A stretch of DNA of 64,000 bases from Actinomycetospora cinnamomea (GTDB lineage: Bacteria > Actinomycetota > Actinomycetes > Mycobacteriales > Pseudonocardiaceae). The position numbers were made by a program, and so were the translations under genes. The stretch is taken from positions 186,001-250,000 of the forward strand of contig NZ_QEKW01000001.1 in NCBI RefSeq assembly GCF_003096675.1, written 5' to 3'. The notes beneath the pieces are model-generated. The model worked only from the letters and a program-made list of their open reading frames with translations, was not told the DNA's origin and did no database searches. This document shows, one piece after another, positions 1-9,394 of the stretch. The first letter of the stretch is position 1; each line of letters begins with the position of its first letter.

Positions 1-588
1 CGCTCCGCCGGTGTAGCTGCCCGCCCCGAGGTCGGTGAGCGCCTCGCCGGGCACCACGACCTCGCCGGCCCGCCGCAACGGGCGCGGCGTCAGCGCCGGC
101 TCCTCCCCCACGGGATCGTCGGCGACGTAGATGCCGCTGCGCCCACCGAGGTCCTTGGTGACGATCACCGGGCGGTCGTCGCCCGGCATCAGCAGCGACT
201 CCGCGTCGTGCCCCCCGTCGGGGTAGGCGAGGCGCGTGACGACCTCGCCGCCGTCGGGGTCGAGCCGCAGGACCGCCACCGAGCTGCGCCGGCGCCCGTT
301 GTCGCCGATGTCGGCGATCCACAGCGTGCCGTCGGCCCGGCGCGCGAGGTCCTCGACGTCGCGCCCGTCGACCGGTACGGCACGCAGGCCCACCACCGCA
401 CAGGCGCCGTCGAGGCGGAAGACCGTGCTCGGGTTGCCGCTGTCGTTGACCACCTGCGGGCCCTCGGGGCCCTCGACGAGCCCCGAGACCTCGGCGAGCC
501 GGGCGTCCTCCAGCGTGCAGCGCACCTGTGGGTCGGCCGACGCGGGCGTGGGCAGGAGCACCGGCAGGACGACCAGCAGGACGGTCAC
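1..588 (-). CDS. Exported protein of unknown function, propeller-like, C-terminus outside window
   Basis: The visible 196 residues open with a GTG at 588 and a hydrophobic stretch ending in TPASA, a good Sec signal peptide with cleavage before DPQVRC. The body has repeated short blocks such as VNDSGNPSTVFRLD, DVEDLARRADGTLWIADIGD and AYPDGGHDAESLL, the rhythm of blade-like beta-propeller or phytase/esterase-like proteins. It lies 20 bases after the hflX stop on the same strand and is probably cotranscribed with it. No catalytic motif can be assigned from this part. I do not recognise a characterised family with certainty; the reading frame stays open to the window edge, so length and C-terminal domains are unknown. 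Confidence 0.7.
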   Translation of the reverse strand, partial: MTVLLVVLPVLLPTPASADPQVRCTLEDARLAEVSGLVEGPEGPQVVNDSGNPSTVFRLDGACAVVGLRAVPVDGRDVEDLARRADGTLWIADIGDNGRRRSSVAVLRLDPDGGEVVTRLAYPDGGHDAESLLMPGDDRPVIVTKDLGGRSGIYVADDPVGEEPALTPRPLRRAGEVVVPGEALTDLGAGSYTGGA

Positions 589-608
589 GCCCCGGAGGGC
601 GGCGGTGC

Positions 609-2180
609 TCAGGACACGTGCGCCGGGTCGACGGCCGCGCGCCGCAGCGAGGCCGCGAGCTCCTCGGACACCCGGGCGTGCAGCACCGTGCCGTCCTCGG
701 TGTGGCGCTCGGCGAGCACCTCGCCGTCGGAGTGGGTCCGCGCGACCAGCGCGCCCTCCGTGTAGGGCAGCAGCACCTCGAGCTCGACGTCGGGGTGCGG
801 GAGCTCCTCGGCGAGACGCGCCCGCAGCCGGTCGAGACCCTCGCCCGTGCGCGCCGAGACGAACACCGCGCCGGGCAGCGCCGCGCGCAGCTGCGCGAGG
901 GCCAGCGGCTCGGCCGCGTCGACCTTGTTCACCACGAGAAGCTCGTGCGGGGCGGACGACCCGGCCACCGAGGTCGAGCTCCGCGGCACGCCGTCTCCCG
1001 AGACCTCGGCGAGCACCTCGCGCACCGCCGCGATCTGGTCCTGCGCCGACGGGTCGGAGCCGTCGACGACGTGCAGGAGCAGGTCGGCGTCGGAGACCTC
1101 CTCGAGCGTGGAGCGGAACGCGTCGACCAGCTGGTGCGGCAGGTGGCGCACGAACCCGACGGTGTCGGTGAGCGTGACCTCGCGCCCGTCGGCGGTCTCC
1201 CACCGGCGCGTCGTCGGGTCGAGGGTCGCGAACAGCGCGTCCTGGACCAGCACGCCCGCGTCGGTGATGGCGTTGAGCAGGCTGGACTTGCCGGCGTTGG
1301 TGTAGCCCGCGATGGCCACCGACGGGACGGCCCGCTGCTGGCGGCGTCCGCGCTTGGTCTCGCGCACCGTCGACATGCCCTCGATCTCGCGCCGCAGCTT
1401 GGCGATGCGACGGTGGATGCGCCGGCGGTCGGTCTCGAGCTTGGTCTCGCCCGGCCCGCGGGTGCCCACGCCCCCGCCACCGGCGCCGCCACCACCGGCG
1501 CCACCGCCCTGCCGGGACAGCGACTCGCCCCAGCCGCGCAAGCGGGGCAGGAAGTAGCGGAGCTGGGCGAGCTCGACCTGGGCCTTGCCCTCCCGCGAGC
1601 GGGCGTGCTGGGCGAAGATGTCGAGGATCAGCGCGGTGCGGTCGACGACCTTGACCCGCAGCTTCTCCTCCAGCTGGCGCAGCTGGCCGGGCGAGAGCTC
1701 GCCGTCGGCGATGACCGTGTCGGCGCCCGTGGCCTGCACGGTCTCGCGCAGCTCGGCGAGCTTGCCCGAGCCGACGAACGTCGCCGGGTCGGGCGTCTGG
1801 CGGCGTTGGACGAGCCCGTCGAGCACCTCGGAGCCCGCGGTCTCGGCCAGGCGGGCCAGCTCGACCAGCGACGCGTCCGCCTCGCGGGCGGTGCCCTCGG
1901 TCCACACGCCGATGAGGACGACGCGCTCGAGACGCAGCTGCCGGTACTCGACCTCGGTGACGTCGGTGAGCTCGGTGGACGACCCCGCGAGCCCGGGCAC
2001 GCGCCGCAACGAGGAGCGCTCCTCGAGGTCGAGGGCGCCGCCGGTGGGCTCGTCGTCGGGGCCGGGGTCGGACACCCCGGGGGTCGCGTCGAGCCGGATG
2101 TCGCTGCGGCGGTCGCGACGGCCGCTCACCGGGGCGGGCGCCGTCGTGGTGCGGGGGTCCTGCGCTGCGGGTCCTGTCAT
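609..2180 (-). CDS. hflX: Ribosome-associated GTPase HflX
   Basis: 523 residues. HflX is an OBG-HflX GTPase that splits stalled or hibernating 70S ribosomes. The N-terminal HflX domain holds FVGSGKLAEL and SREGKAQVELAQLRYFLPRL; then comes GPGETKLETDRRRIHRRI, the G1 loop GYTNAGKSS near residue 292, LFATLDPTTRR, the G3 DTVGF and the NKVD G4 motif. A glycine-rich insertion of about 15 residues (GGGAGGGGAGGGG) precedes GPGETKLE, as in other actinobacterial homologues. The start at 2180 is chosen for the GGAAGG four bases upstream; an in-frame ATG at 2192 would add four residues. It follows dapF by 53 bases on the same strand, the order found in mycobacteria. Confidence 0.96.
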   Translation of the reverse strand: MTGPAAQDPRTTTAPAPVSGRRDRRSDIRLDATPGVSDPGPDDEPTGGALDLEERSSLRRVPGLAGSSTELTDVTEVEYRQLRLERVVLIGVWTEGTAREADASLVELARLAETAGSEVLDGLVQRRQTPDPATFVGSGKLAELRETVQATGADTVIADGELSPGQLRQLEEKLRVKVVDRTALILDIFAQHARSREGKAQVELAQLRYFLPRLRGWGESLSRQGGGAGGGGAGGGGVGTRGPGETKLETDRRRIHRRIAKLRREIEGMSTVRETKRGRRQQRAVPSVAIAGYTNAGKSSLLNAITDAGVLVQDALFATLDPTTRRWETADGREVTLTDTVGFVRHLPHQLVDAFRSTLEEVSDADLLLHVVDGSDPSAQDQIAAVREVLAEVSGDGVPRSSTSVAGSSAPHELLVVNKVDAAEPLALAQLRAALPGAVFVSARTGEGLDRLRARLAEELPHPDVELEVLLPYTEGALVARTHSDGEVLAERHTEDGTVLHARVSEELAASLRRAAVDPAHVS

Positions 2181-2233
2181 GTCACCTTCCATGGTTCCAC
2201 GAGGCACAACGCGAAAACCACCGCGGCGCTTCC

Positions 2234-3073
2234 TCAGACCCCGATGGCCAGCGGCGCGCCCCAGGTGCCACGGGCCACGAGCTCGGCGGGCCCGGTGAGC
2301 GTGGTGGTGGCCCCGTCGACGCCGACCACGAGCGTGCCGCCGGGGGTGTGGACGGTGACCGCGCCCGTCCCGCGGCCCTCCGCGCCCAAGGCGGCGACCG
2401 CGCCGGCGACGGTCCCGGTGCCGCACGAGCGGGTCTCCCCCGAGCCGCGCTCGTGCACCCGCAGGCGCACGGCACCGTCGCGCAGCGGCGTCAGCACCTC
2501 GACATTGACCCCGTGCGGGAAGAGTGAGGTGTCGAACGCGGGTGGGCGGGCGAGGTCGAGGGCGTCCAGGTCGCGCAACGTCACGCAGGCCAGGTGCGGG
2601 TTGCCGACGTCCACGGCGACGCCCTCGAGCTCGACCCCGTCGACCACGGCGGTGGAGGCGGGACCGAGGACGGCAGCGCCCATGTCGACGGTGACCGGGC
2701 CGGTGTGGTCGACGGTCACCCAGCGGGTGCCGGCGCGGGTGGCGACGGGGTGGGTGCCGGGGCCGACGAGGCCCGCGTCGACGAGGTAGCGGGCGAACAC
2801 CCGCACCCCGTTGCCGCACATCTCGGCGATCGAGCCGTCGGCGTTGCGGTAGTCCATGAACCACGTGGCCTCGGAGGCGTCGATCCCGGCCACGTCGGCC
2901 GGCGGCGCATCGGTGCGCACCACGCGCAGCACCCCGTCGGCACCGATCCCCCGTCTGCGGTGGCACAGCGCGCGCACCAGCGCCCCGTCGCCGTCGGCGA
3001 GGTCGATCTCCCCGTCGGGGTCGGGCAGGACGACGAAGTCGTTCTCGGTGCCGTGGCCCTTCACGAACTCCAC
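2234..3073 (-). CDS. dapF: Diaminopimelate epimerase
   Basis: 279 residues, normal family length. It interconverts LL- and meso-diaminopimelate for lysine and peptidoglycan synthesis in the cytoplasm. The protein begins [15 protein letters not shown] from a GTG. Both catalytic cysteines are present: MCGNGVRVF near residue 85 and [12 protein letters not shown] near residue 218. Substrate-binding GNPH is at residues around 160. It is divergent from the TetR gene at 3173, so the 99 bases between hold both promoters. It is followed by hflX on the same strand. Confidence 0.97.
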   Translation of the reverse strand: MEFVKGHGTENDFVVLPDPDGEIDLADGDGALVRALCHRRRGIGADGVLRVVRTDAPPADVAGIDASEATWFMDYRNADGSIAEMCGNGVRVFARYLVDAGLVGPGTHPVATRAGTRWVTVDHTGPVTVDMGAAVLGPASTAVVDGVELEGVAVDVGNPHLACVTLRDLDALDLARPPAFDTSLFPHGVNVEVLTPLRDGAVRLRVHERGSGETRSCGTGTVAGAVAALGAEGRGTGAVTVHTPGGTLVVGVDGATTTLTGPAELVARGTWGAPLAIGV

Positions 3074-3136
3074 GTGCCCCAGCGTATCGACGGGACGAAA
3101 CCTGCGTGGTCCGCAGAACAGCCCGCTCCGCAAAAA

Positions 3137-3149
3137 TGCAGACTCTGCA
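3137..3149. promoter_or_regulatory. Candidate TetR operator palindrome
   Basis: TGCAGA, one spacer base, TCTGCA: a perfect 6+1+6 inverted repeat 24 bases before the TetR start codon, in the dapF/TetR divergent region. A weaker inverted repeat CTGCG-5-CGCAG lies at 3102-3116. Placement next to a TetR/exporter pair suggests autoregulation; this is inference. Confidence 0.5.
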
Positions 3150-3172
3150 AGTTCGCGCGTAGGGTCGACGCC

Positions 3173-3778
3173 GTGACCACGGGACTGCGCGAGCGCAAGA
3201 AGCTGCGGACGCGGCGTGCCCTCGGCGCCGCCGCCCTGGAGCTCGCGGTCCGCCACGGGCTGGCCGAGGTCACCGTCGAGCAGATCGCCGAGGCCGCCGA
3301 CGTCTCCCCGCGGACGTTCTTCAACTACTTCTCCTCGAAGGAGGAGGCCGTCGTCGCGGCGGACCTCGAGCGCGCCGGCGAGATGGTCGACCGGCTCGCG
3401 ACGCGGCCCGCCGACGAGCCGGTGCTCGAGTCGGTCCGGGCGGTCACCCGCGCGATGCTCGGCGAGCCCGGCGCGCGCCGGAAGGAGTGGGTGCGGCAGG
3501 TCCGCCTCGTCCGCGCGAACCCGGCCCTGGTGCCCCACCAGCTGGCCGCCTACGCCGCGATCGAGCAACGCCTCGCGGCGGTCATCGCCGAGCGCGCGGG
3601 CATGGGCGCCGACGACCTCTACCCGGCGCTCACCGCCACCGCGGTCATGGCCGCGACCCGGGTCGCCACCACCCGCTGGCTCGACTCCGACGGCCGCACC
3701 GAGCTCGCGGACGGCATCGACGAGGCCCTGGACCTGCTCACGACCGGTCTCGGCCACCCGCCGTCGCGGGCGCCCTGA
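3173..3778 (+). CDS. TetR-family transcriptional regulator
   Basis: 201 residues. The N-terminal helix-turn-helix is clear at about residues 10-60: [40 protein letters not shown] followed by SSKEEAV, a standard TetR DNA-binding domain. The C-terminal ligand domain is unclassified but has the helical pattern of MftR-like members ([15 protein letters not shown]). It reads into an MFS exporter 56 bases downstream on the same strand, the usual pairing in which the regulator represses the pump until a substrate binds. The candidate operator at 3137-3149 lies just upstream. Ligand unknown. Confidence 0.9.
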   Translation: MTTGLRERKKLRTRRALGAAALELAVRHGLAEVTVEQIAEAADVSPRTFFNYFSSKEEAVVAADLERAGEMVDRLATRPADEPVLESVRAVTRAMLGEPGARRKEWVRQVRLVRANPALVPHQLAAYAAIEQRLAAVIAERAGMGADDLYPALTATAVMAATRVATTRWLDSDGRTELADGIDEALDLLTTGLGHPPSRAP

Positions 3779-3834
3779 CCCGCTCCCCCGTCCCGCGCGC
3801 CCCCGCCGCCCCCTCGCCTCCGGAGAGCCCACCC

Positions 3835-5754
3835 GTGTCCGCGCCCGCGACGTCGCCGTCCAGCCCGACCCCGACGTCCGCTCCCCCCACCACACGTCAC
3901 GTCCTCGTGGCGCTGTCGGGCCTGCTCATGGCCCTCTTCGTGGCCATCCTGTCCTCGACGATCGTGTCGAACGCGCTGCCGCGGATCCTCGCCGACCTCG
4001 GCGGCACCCAGGCGCAGTACACGTGGGTGGTGACGGCGTCGCTGCTGGCGATGACCGCGTCCACGCCGATCTGGGGCAAGCTGGCCGACCTCTTCTCCAA
4101 GAAGCTGCTCGTCCAGATCGCCATCACGACGTTCATCGTCGGATCGATGCTCTGCGGCCTCACGACGGACACCGCCGAGCTCATCGGGTTCCGCGTGATC
4201 CAGGGCCTCGGGATGGGCGGGCTCATGGCGCTGGCCCAGGTCGTGATCGCCGCGATCATCCCGCCGCGCGAGCGCGGCCGGTACGCCGGCTACCTCGGCG
4301 CGATCATGGCCGTGGCGACCGTGGGCGGCCCGCTGATCGGCGGCGTCATCGTCGACACCATCGGATGGCGCTGGTGCTTCTACGTCACCGTCCCGATCGC
4401 CGTCGTGGCGCTCGTCGTGCTGCAGCGCACCCTGACGGTGCCGACGGTCAGGCGTGAGGTGCACATCGACTACCTCGGCGCCGTCCTCATCGCCGCGGGC
4501 GTCTCGGCCCTGCTCGTCTGGACCTCGCTCGCCGGCCACCAGTTCCCCTGGGGCTCGTGGGCCTCGGCGGCGTGGGTCGGCGGTGGCGTCGTGGCCCTCG
4601 TCCTCGCCGTGGTGGTGGAGTCGCGGGTGCGCGAGCCGATCGTGCCGCTGCACCTGTTCCGCAACCCCACGGTCGCGCTCGCGACGGTCGCCGGCCTGGC
4701 CGTCGGTGTCGCGATGTTCGGCTCGACGATCTACCTGAGCCAGTTCTTCCAGCTCGCCCGCGGGGCGACGGCCACCGAGGCCGGGCTGCTGACACTGCCG
4801 ATGATCGGCGGCCTGTTCGTGTCGTCGACCGTCGTCGGCCAGCTGATCACACGCTACGGGCGGTGGAAGCCCTACCTCGTCGGCGGCGGCGTCCTGCTCA
4901 CCGCCGGTCTCCTGCTCGAGGGCCTCTTCGTCAGCGCGACCGCGCCCTACCCGCTGCTCGCGGTGTTCATGGCCATGGTCGGCCTCGGTGTCGGCGCCAC
5001 GCAGCAGAACCTCGTGCTCGCGGTGCAGAACCAGGTGGCGATGAGTGAGATGGGCGCGGCCAGCTCCGCGGTCGCGTTCTTCCGCTCGCTCGGCGGTGCC
5101 GCCGGCGTGGCCGCTCTCGGCGCCCTGCTGAGCTCGCACGTCACCGGCGCGATCAGCGACGGGCTGGCGAGGCTCGGCATCCCGGCCTCGGCCACCGCGT
5201 CCTCCGGCGGCCGGATCCCGGACCTGACCGCGTTGCCGGCCCCGGTCCGCGGCGTGGTCGAGAACGCCTACGGCGACTCCATCGCGCTGCTCTTCCTCGC
5301 GGCCGCGCCGGTCGCCGCGGTCGCCCTCCTCGCGATCCTCGGACTGCGCGAGGTCCCGCTGCGCCACACGATCGACCTCCCCGAGGAGGAGCCGGCGGCG
5401 GCGCCCCCGGTCGAGGACCCCGAGACCGCGCCGGCGACGTCGCCGCGACGACGCCCGTCCCTGTCGGGCACCGTCCGCCACGACGGCGCACCCGCCCCGG
5501 AGGCGGTGCTGACGGTGGTCGACACGGCCGGGCGCCAGCTGGGCCGCGCCGTCGCGGACCACGACGGGCGCTACGCGGTGCACGCGTCCGCGCCGGGGCG
5601 CCCGCACCTGCTCGTCGTGCAGTGGCGGGGCACGCCGCACGTCGAGGCGCTCGGCGGGTCCGCAGGGGCGCAGTACCGCGACGTCGTAATGGACGGAGCG
5701 GTCGACGCCGGGCGTCACGCCCGTCGGGACGGGGCGCCGGTCGCGGGCTCCTGA
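3835..5754 (+). CDS. MFS drug exporter (DHA2 type) with C-terminal carboxypeptidase-regulatory-like domain
   Basis: 639 residues. Residues about 20-510 form a 14-helix major facilitator of the EmrB/QacA (DHA2) kind: [24 protein letters not shown] is the motif A region and [21 protein letters not shown] the motif C (antiporter) region. After an acidic-proline linker the last roughly 90 residues form a soluble domain starting [21 protein letters not shown] and containing [14 protein letters not shown], which matches the carboxypeptidase-regulatory-like (transthyretin-like) fold rather than a pump. The GTG start at 3835 has CGGAGAG about 8 bases upstream. It pairs with the TetR gene upstream. 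The end overlaps the convergent miaA by 40 bases. A second exporter at 44876 has the same architecture. Confidence 0.9.
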   Translation: MSAPATSPSSPTPTSAPPTTRHVLVALSGLLMALFVAILSSTIVSNALPRILADLGGTQAQYTWVVTASLLAMTASTPIWGKLADLFSKKLLVQIAITTFIVGSMLCGLTTDTAELIGFRVIQGLGMGGLMALAQVVIAAIIPPRERGRYAGYLGAIMAVATVGGPLIGGVIVDTIGWRWCFYVTVPIAVVALVVLQRTLTVPTVRREVHIDYLGAVLIAAGVSALLVWTSLAGHQFPWGSWASAAWVGGGVVALVLAVVVESRVREPIVPLHLFRNPTVALATVAGLAVGVAMFGSTIYLSQFFQLARGATATEAGLLTLPMIGGLFVSSTVVGQLITRYGRWKPYLVGGGVLLTAGLLLEGLFVSATAPYPLLAVFMAMVGLGVGATQQNLVLAVQNQVAMSEMGAASSAVAFFRSLGGAAGVAALGALLSSHVTGAISDGLARLGIPASATASSGGRIPDLTALPAPVRGVVENAYGDSIALLFLAAAPVAAVALLAILGLREVPLRHTIDLPEEEPAAAPPVEDPETAPATSPRRRPSLSGTVRHDGAPAPEAVLTVVDTAGRQLGRAVADHDGRYAVHASAPGRPHLLVVQWRGTPHVEALGGSAGAQYRDVVMDGAVDAGRHARRDGAPVAGS

Positions 5755-6686
5755 CGATCCCACCGCCCGAGCACCACGGCGACGACGTCGGGGGCGGCGG
5801 CGTCGAGCCACCGGACGCGGTCGTCACGGCGGAACCACGAGCGCTGGCGGCGCACCAGCCGCCGGGTGGCGACGACGGTGCGCCGGCGGGCCTCGTCGAG
5901 GTCGAACGCGCCGTCGAGGTGGGCGAGCACCTCGCGGTAGCCGACGGCCCGCGAGGCGGTCACGCCCTCGCGCAGCCCGCGCTCCGCGAGCGCCCGCACC
6001 TCGTCGACCAGGCCCGCGGCCAGCATCCCGTCGACGCGGGCGGCGATCCGGTCGTCGAGCACGTCGGTGTCGCGGTCGAGGCCCACGAGCAGGGCGTCGT
6101 GCCGGGGCACGCCGGGGCGGGGCAGGCTCGCCGCGAACGGCCGGCCGGTGAGCTCGACGACCTCGAGGGCACGCACGATGCGCCGGCCGTTGCTGGCGAG
6201 GATGCCGCGGGCGGCGTCCGGGTCGCGGGCGGCGAGGCGGGCGTGCATCGCGGCCGGCCCGAGCGTCGCCAGGTCGTCGTCCAGCCGGGCGCGCAGCCTC
6301 GGGTCGGTGCCCGGGAACTCGAGGTCGTCGAGCACGGCCTGCACGTAGAGCCCCGAGCCGCCGACCACCAGCGGCACGCGTCCGCGGGCCCGCACCGCGT
6401 CCACGGCGGCGCGCGCGTCGCGCTGGTAGGCCGCGACCGTGGCGGTCTCGGTGACGTCGAGGACGTCGAGCAGGTGGTGCGGCACGCCGCGCCGCTGCCC
6501 GGGCGGCAGCTTGGCGGTGCCGATGTCCATCCCGCGATAGAGCTGCATCGCGTCGGCGTTGACGACCTCCGCATCCGCCCCGCGCCGGGCGAGCGCCTGG
6601 GCGAGGTCGAGCGCAAGGTCGGACTTCCCGGTGGCCGTGGGACCGACCAGGGCGATCGGGCGCACCGCTGCGCTGCCCGCCGCCAT
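5715..6686 (-). CDS. miaA: tRNA dimethylallyltransferase
   Basis: 323 residues. Transfers the dimethylallyl group to N6 of A37 in tRNAs reading UNN codons; MiaB then thiomethylates the product. Seen: P-loop [40 protein letters not shown] and [15 protein letters not shown]. The ATG at 6686 overlaps the stop of the upstream gene by one base (TGATG), so the two are translationally coupled. The same order (this gene after the dioxygenase-like gene) occurs in mycobacteria. The 3' end runs 40 bases into the convergent exporter gene. Confidence 0.97.
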   Translation of the reverse strand: MAAGSAAVRPIALVGPTATGKSDLALDLAQALARRGADAEVVNADAMQLYRGMDIGTAKLPPGQRRGVPHHLLDVLDVTETATVAAYQRDARAAVDAVRARGRVPLVVGGSGLYVQAVLDDLEFPGTDPRLRARLDDDLATLGPAAMHARLAARDPDAARGILASNGRRIVRALEVVELTGRPFAASLPRPGVPRHDALLVGLDRDTDVLDDRIAARVDGMLAAGLVDEVRALAERGLREGVTASRAVGYREVLAHLDGAFDLDEARRRTVVATRRLVRRQRSWFRRDDRVRWLDAAAPDVVAVVLGRWDRQEPATGAPSRRA

Positions 6687-7405
6687 CAGCCCTCCCACAA
6701 CGCCACGTGGTACGCGACACCGTAGGGCGCGGACGAGTGCACGAGGCGCGCCGACGACGGCCCGGGCAGGGCGCCGGCGAGCACCTGCCACGGCACCCGG
6801 CCCCCGACCAGCAGGGCGTCCGACAGTCCCGGGTCGAGACCGGCGAGCACGGCGGCGTCACCGGCGGCCAGGGCGTCGGCGACGGCCCGGTCGTAGCCGG
6901 CCGCGCGCTCGTCGAGCGCGCCCGGGGCTCTCGGGGTGTGGGTGGCCGCCCCGTCGGCGAGCACGAGCAGCACCGCGTCCCCGTGACCGTTGCTCGCGGC
7001 GAGCTCCTCCCCCGCCCGCCGCGCGTCCTGCGGCGCGGTGCCGGAGGGCAGGACGTGCGCGTCGATGCGCACCCGGTCGCCCGCCGAGCCGGCCTGCTCG
7101 CGCAGCCAGCCGGCCACGAGGACCGGTAGCGGCAGCTCCCGGTCGGGCTCGGCCGCGGGGTCGGCCCCGCCGAGCGCCACCCGCACGTCGACACCGAAGC
7201 CCGCGAACGTGCCGCAGGTGCCCGGCGGGTGGCGCGAGGCCGTGGGCGCGGCGCCCACGGCGATCCAGTGGTCGCCCGCGGCCGCGAGGTGCGCGGCGGC
7301 CTCGCGGCAGGCGTCGCGCAGGGCGGCCGTCTCCCGCGCCGCGGCGCCGGCGAGCTCGGCCACCAGCAGGGGCGGGTGGGGCACCACCGCCGCCGTCGCG
7401 ATCAC
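6686..7405 (-). CDS. Class III extradiol dioxygenase-like protein (Rv2728c type)
   Basis: 239 residues, beginning [18 protein letters not shown]. The early PHPP motif and overall pattern fit the LigB/DODA class III extradiol dioxygenase superfamily, in the short actinobacterial branch that sits next to miaA (Rv2728c in M. tuberculosis). I do not see enough of the metal-binding histidine set to claim ring-cleavage activity. The GTG at 7405 has no Shine-Dalgarno; a TAGCCT hexamer 7 bases upstream suggests a leaderless message. It is coupled to miaA by a TGATG overlap and divergent from the DUF349 gene. Confidence 0.75.
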   Translation of the reverse strand: MIATAAVVPHPPLLVAELAGAAARETAALRDACREAAAHLAAAGDHWIAVGAAPTASRHPPGTCGTFAGFGVDVRVALGGADPAAEPDRELPLPVLVAGWLREQAGSAGDRVRIDAHVLPSGTAPQDARRAGEELAASNGHGDAVLLVLADGAATHTPRAPGALDERAAGYDRAVADALAAGDAAVLAGLDPGLSDALLVGGRVPWQVLAGALPGPSSARLVHSSAPYGVAYHVALWEG

Positions 7406-7412
7406 CGGACCG

Positions 7413-7418
7413 AGGCTA
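7413..7418 (-). promoter_or_regulatory. Candidate -10 element for a leaderless transcript
   Basis: Reads TAGCCT on the minus strand with the last base 7 bases before the GTG at 7405. No ribosome-binding site lies between, so transcription would start at or next to the start codon. No convincing -35 was seen. Weak evidence from spacing alone. Confidence 0.3.
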
Positions 7419-7565
7419 ATCGGGGGCGGGGACCTCGGCACGGCTCGACCCGGTGGCGCCCGCGGCGGGAGACACCGCGGGGCGGAGCCGGACCCGAGGG
7501 CGGGGGAAGGGAGTTCCTGCGCGGTCGTCCCACCTGCTTGAATGCCCGGACCGTAGGAGCAGGAG

Positions 7566-8954
7566 GTGTCGGGGCCGATGACCGACGAGCAGGCTCCGGG
7601 CCTCGTGGACGGAGCCGACGGAGCCGGCGGGACGGTGTCCGGCGGCTCCGGCGACCACGCCCCAACGGGCCCGCCGGCCTCGACGACGCCGGAGCCGGGC
7701 CCGGCGGGCTCGCCGGCGCCGAGCTTCCCGTCCGTGGCGTCGGCGGCCGGCGAGCCCTGGCGCTGGGGGCGGGTGGACGACGACGGCACGGTCTACGTCC
7801 GCACCGCGGACGGCGAGCGAGCGGTCGGCTCGTGGCAGGCCGGCGACGCCCAGGAGGGCCTGGCCCACTTCGCCCTGCGGTTCGACGACCTGCGCACCGA
7901 GGTCGACCTGCTCGTCCGGCGCCTCACCACGGGTCGCGGTGACGCCCGGGCCGCGCTGCGCAGCGCGACGTCCCTGCGCGAACGCCTCGCCGACGCCGCC
8001 GTGGTCGGCGACGTCGTGGGGCTCGCCGCGCGGCTGGACGCCGTGGTGGCCGCCGCCGAGCGGGCCGAGGAGGCCGAGCGCGCGGCCCGTGCGGGCGCCC
8101 GCGACGACGCCGTGGCCCGCAAGGAGGCCCTCATCGCCGAGGCCGAGTCGCTGGCCGAGGAGACCACGCGCTGGAAGCACGCCGGCGACCGCTTCTCGGC
8201 GATGATCGAGGAGTGGAAGGCGGTCAAGGGCATCGACCGCAAGACCGACGACGCCCTGTGGAAGCGGTTCTCCCGCGCCCGCGAGACCTTCGCGCGCCGC
8301 CGCGGCGCGCACTTCGCCGAGCTCGACCGCGCCCGCTCGGCCGCGAAGGCCCGCAAGGAGGAGCTCGTCGTCGAGGCGGAGTCGCTCACCGACTCGACCG
8401 ACTGGGGCCCGACCGCCGGGCGCTACAAGGAGCTCATGGCCGAGTGGAAGGCGGCCGGGCGCACCAGCAAGGACGCCGACGACGCGCTGTGGGCGCGGTT
8501 CCGGGGCGCGCAGGACACGTTCTTCTCCCGCCGCTCGGAGGCCTTCTCGGCCCGCGACGCGGAGTTCGAGGGCAACGCGCGCGCCAAGGAGGAGCTGCTC
8601 GCCGAGGCCGCGCGCATCGACGTGTCCGACGTCGACGCCGCGCGGGCGGCGCTGCGCGACGTGCAGGAGCGCTGGGACGCGATCGGGAAGGTGCCGCGCG
8701 AGCGGGTGCGGGAGCTCTCGGCGCGGCTCAAGGAGGTCGAGGACCGCGTCCGGGCCGCTGTCGACCGCCGCTGGCAGGCCACCGACCCCGAGACGGAGGC
8801 CCGGGTCGCGCAGTTCCGCGCCCGCGTCGAGGGGTTCGAGGCCCAGGCTGCCAAGGCCCACGCGGCCGGCGACACCCGCCGTGCGCGCGAGGCCGAGCGC
8901 CAGGCCGCGCAGTGGCGCGAGTGGCTCGCCGCGGCCGAGCAGGCGGCCCGGTAG
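7566..8954 (+). CDS. DUF349-domain protein (Rv2731 type), coiled-coil and alanine/arginine-rich
   Basis: 462 residues. After a proline/glycine-rich N-terminus and a short beta-rich segment (GRVDDDGTVYVRTADGER), the protein is a series of DUF349 repeats with the recurring pattern RWKHAGD-F..MIEEWKAVKGIDRKTDDALWKRF, WGPTAGRYKELMAEWKAAGRTSKDADDALWARF and R..LRDVQERWDAIGKVPRERV, in a long helical, highly charged chain. Function of the family is not established. The GTG at 7566 is kept because a GGAG lies 6 bases upstream; the ATG at 7578, 11 bases after AGGAGG, is an alternative start. Position beside the small membrane protein and miaB matches mycobacteria. Confidence 0.88.
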   Translation: MSGPMTDEQAPGLVDGADGAGGTVSGGSGDHAPTGPPASTTPEPGPAGSPAPSFPSVASAAGEPWRWGRVDDDGTVYVRTADGERAVGSWQAGDAQEGLAHFALRFDDLRTEVDLLVRRLTTGRGDARAALRSATSLRERLADAAVVGDVVGLAARLDAVVAAAERAEEAERAARAGARDDAVARKEALIAEAESLAEETTRWKHAGDRFSAMIEEWKAVKGIDRKTDDALWKRFSRARETFARRRGAHFAELDRARSAAKARKEELVVEAESLTDSTDWGPTAGRYKELMAEWKAAGRTSKDADDALWARFRGAQDTFFSRRSEAFSARDAEFEGNARAKEELLAEAARIDVSDVDAARAALRDVQERWDAIGKVPRERVRELSARLKEVEDRVRAAVDRRWQATDPETEARVAQFRARVEGFEAQAAKAHAAGDTRRAREAERQAAQWREWLAAAEQAAR

Positions 8955-8973
8955 GCGCGCGCCTACTGCCGGG
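8947..8973. terminator. Bidirectional hairpin containing both stop codons
   Basis: GTAGGCGCGCGCCTAC (8951-8966) is a perfect 16-base palindrome flanked by CCCG and CCGGG arms with a small bulge. It includes the TAG stop of the DUF349 gene and the CTA (stop on the minus strand) of the convergent membrane-protein gene, which are separated by only 8 bases. Likely serves both transcripts. Confidence 0.6.
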
Positions 8974-9394
8974 AGAAGGCGTAGCCCGCCCAGCGGGCGG
9001 TGAGCACGAACATCGCCAGCAGGGCCAGGAACAGGCCCACGCCCGGGCCGTCGCCGGCGCTGGTGTTCTGTGACCACACGGCCCACAGGCCGGTGACCGA
9101 GGTGATCGCGCACCCCGCGGCCGTGACGAAGACGGCGGGCCAGCGCGCGGTGAGCAGCGTGACGGCGGTGCCGACCACGCCGAAGACCACCGCGAGCGTG
9201 CCGAACAGGCGCGGCAGCCCGGTGACGCCGGGACGGCCGAGCACGACCTCCCAGCCCGAGGCGCCCAGCCCCGTCCAGGGCAGGATCGCGGCGAGGAGCA
9301 GGACGAGCACGGCGACCGCGGCGAGGAGGACGCCGGGGCCGAAGTCGACGCGGGCGCCCGGGACCGGCCGGGTGTCGGTGTGTGGTTCGGTCAT
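8963..9394 (-). CDS. Small integral membrane protein (Rv2732c type)
   Basis: 143 residues with four predicted membrane segments: [60 protein letters not shown] and [20 protein letters not shown]. No catalytic motif. The ATG is well placed behind GGAGGTC and overlaps the miaB stop by four bases (ATGA), so it is coupled to miaB; the same pair occurs in mycobacteria. Function unknown. Confidence 0.82.
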   Translation of the reverse strand: MTEPHTDTRPVPGARVDFGPGVLLAAVAVLVLLLAAILPWTGLGASGWEVVLGRPGVTGLPRLFGTLAVVFGVVGTAVTLLTARWPAVFVTAAGCAITSVTGLWAVWSQNTSAGDGPGVGLFLALLAMFVLTARWAGYAFSRQ

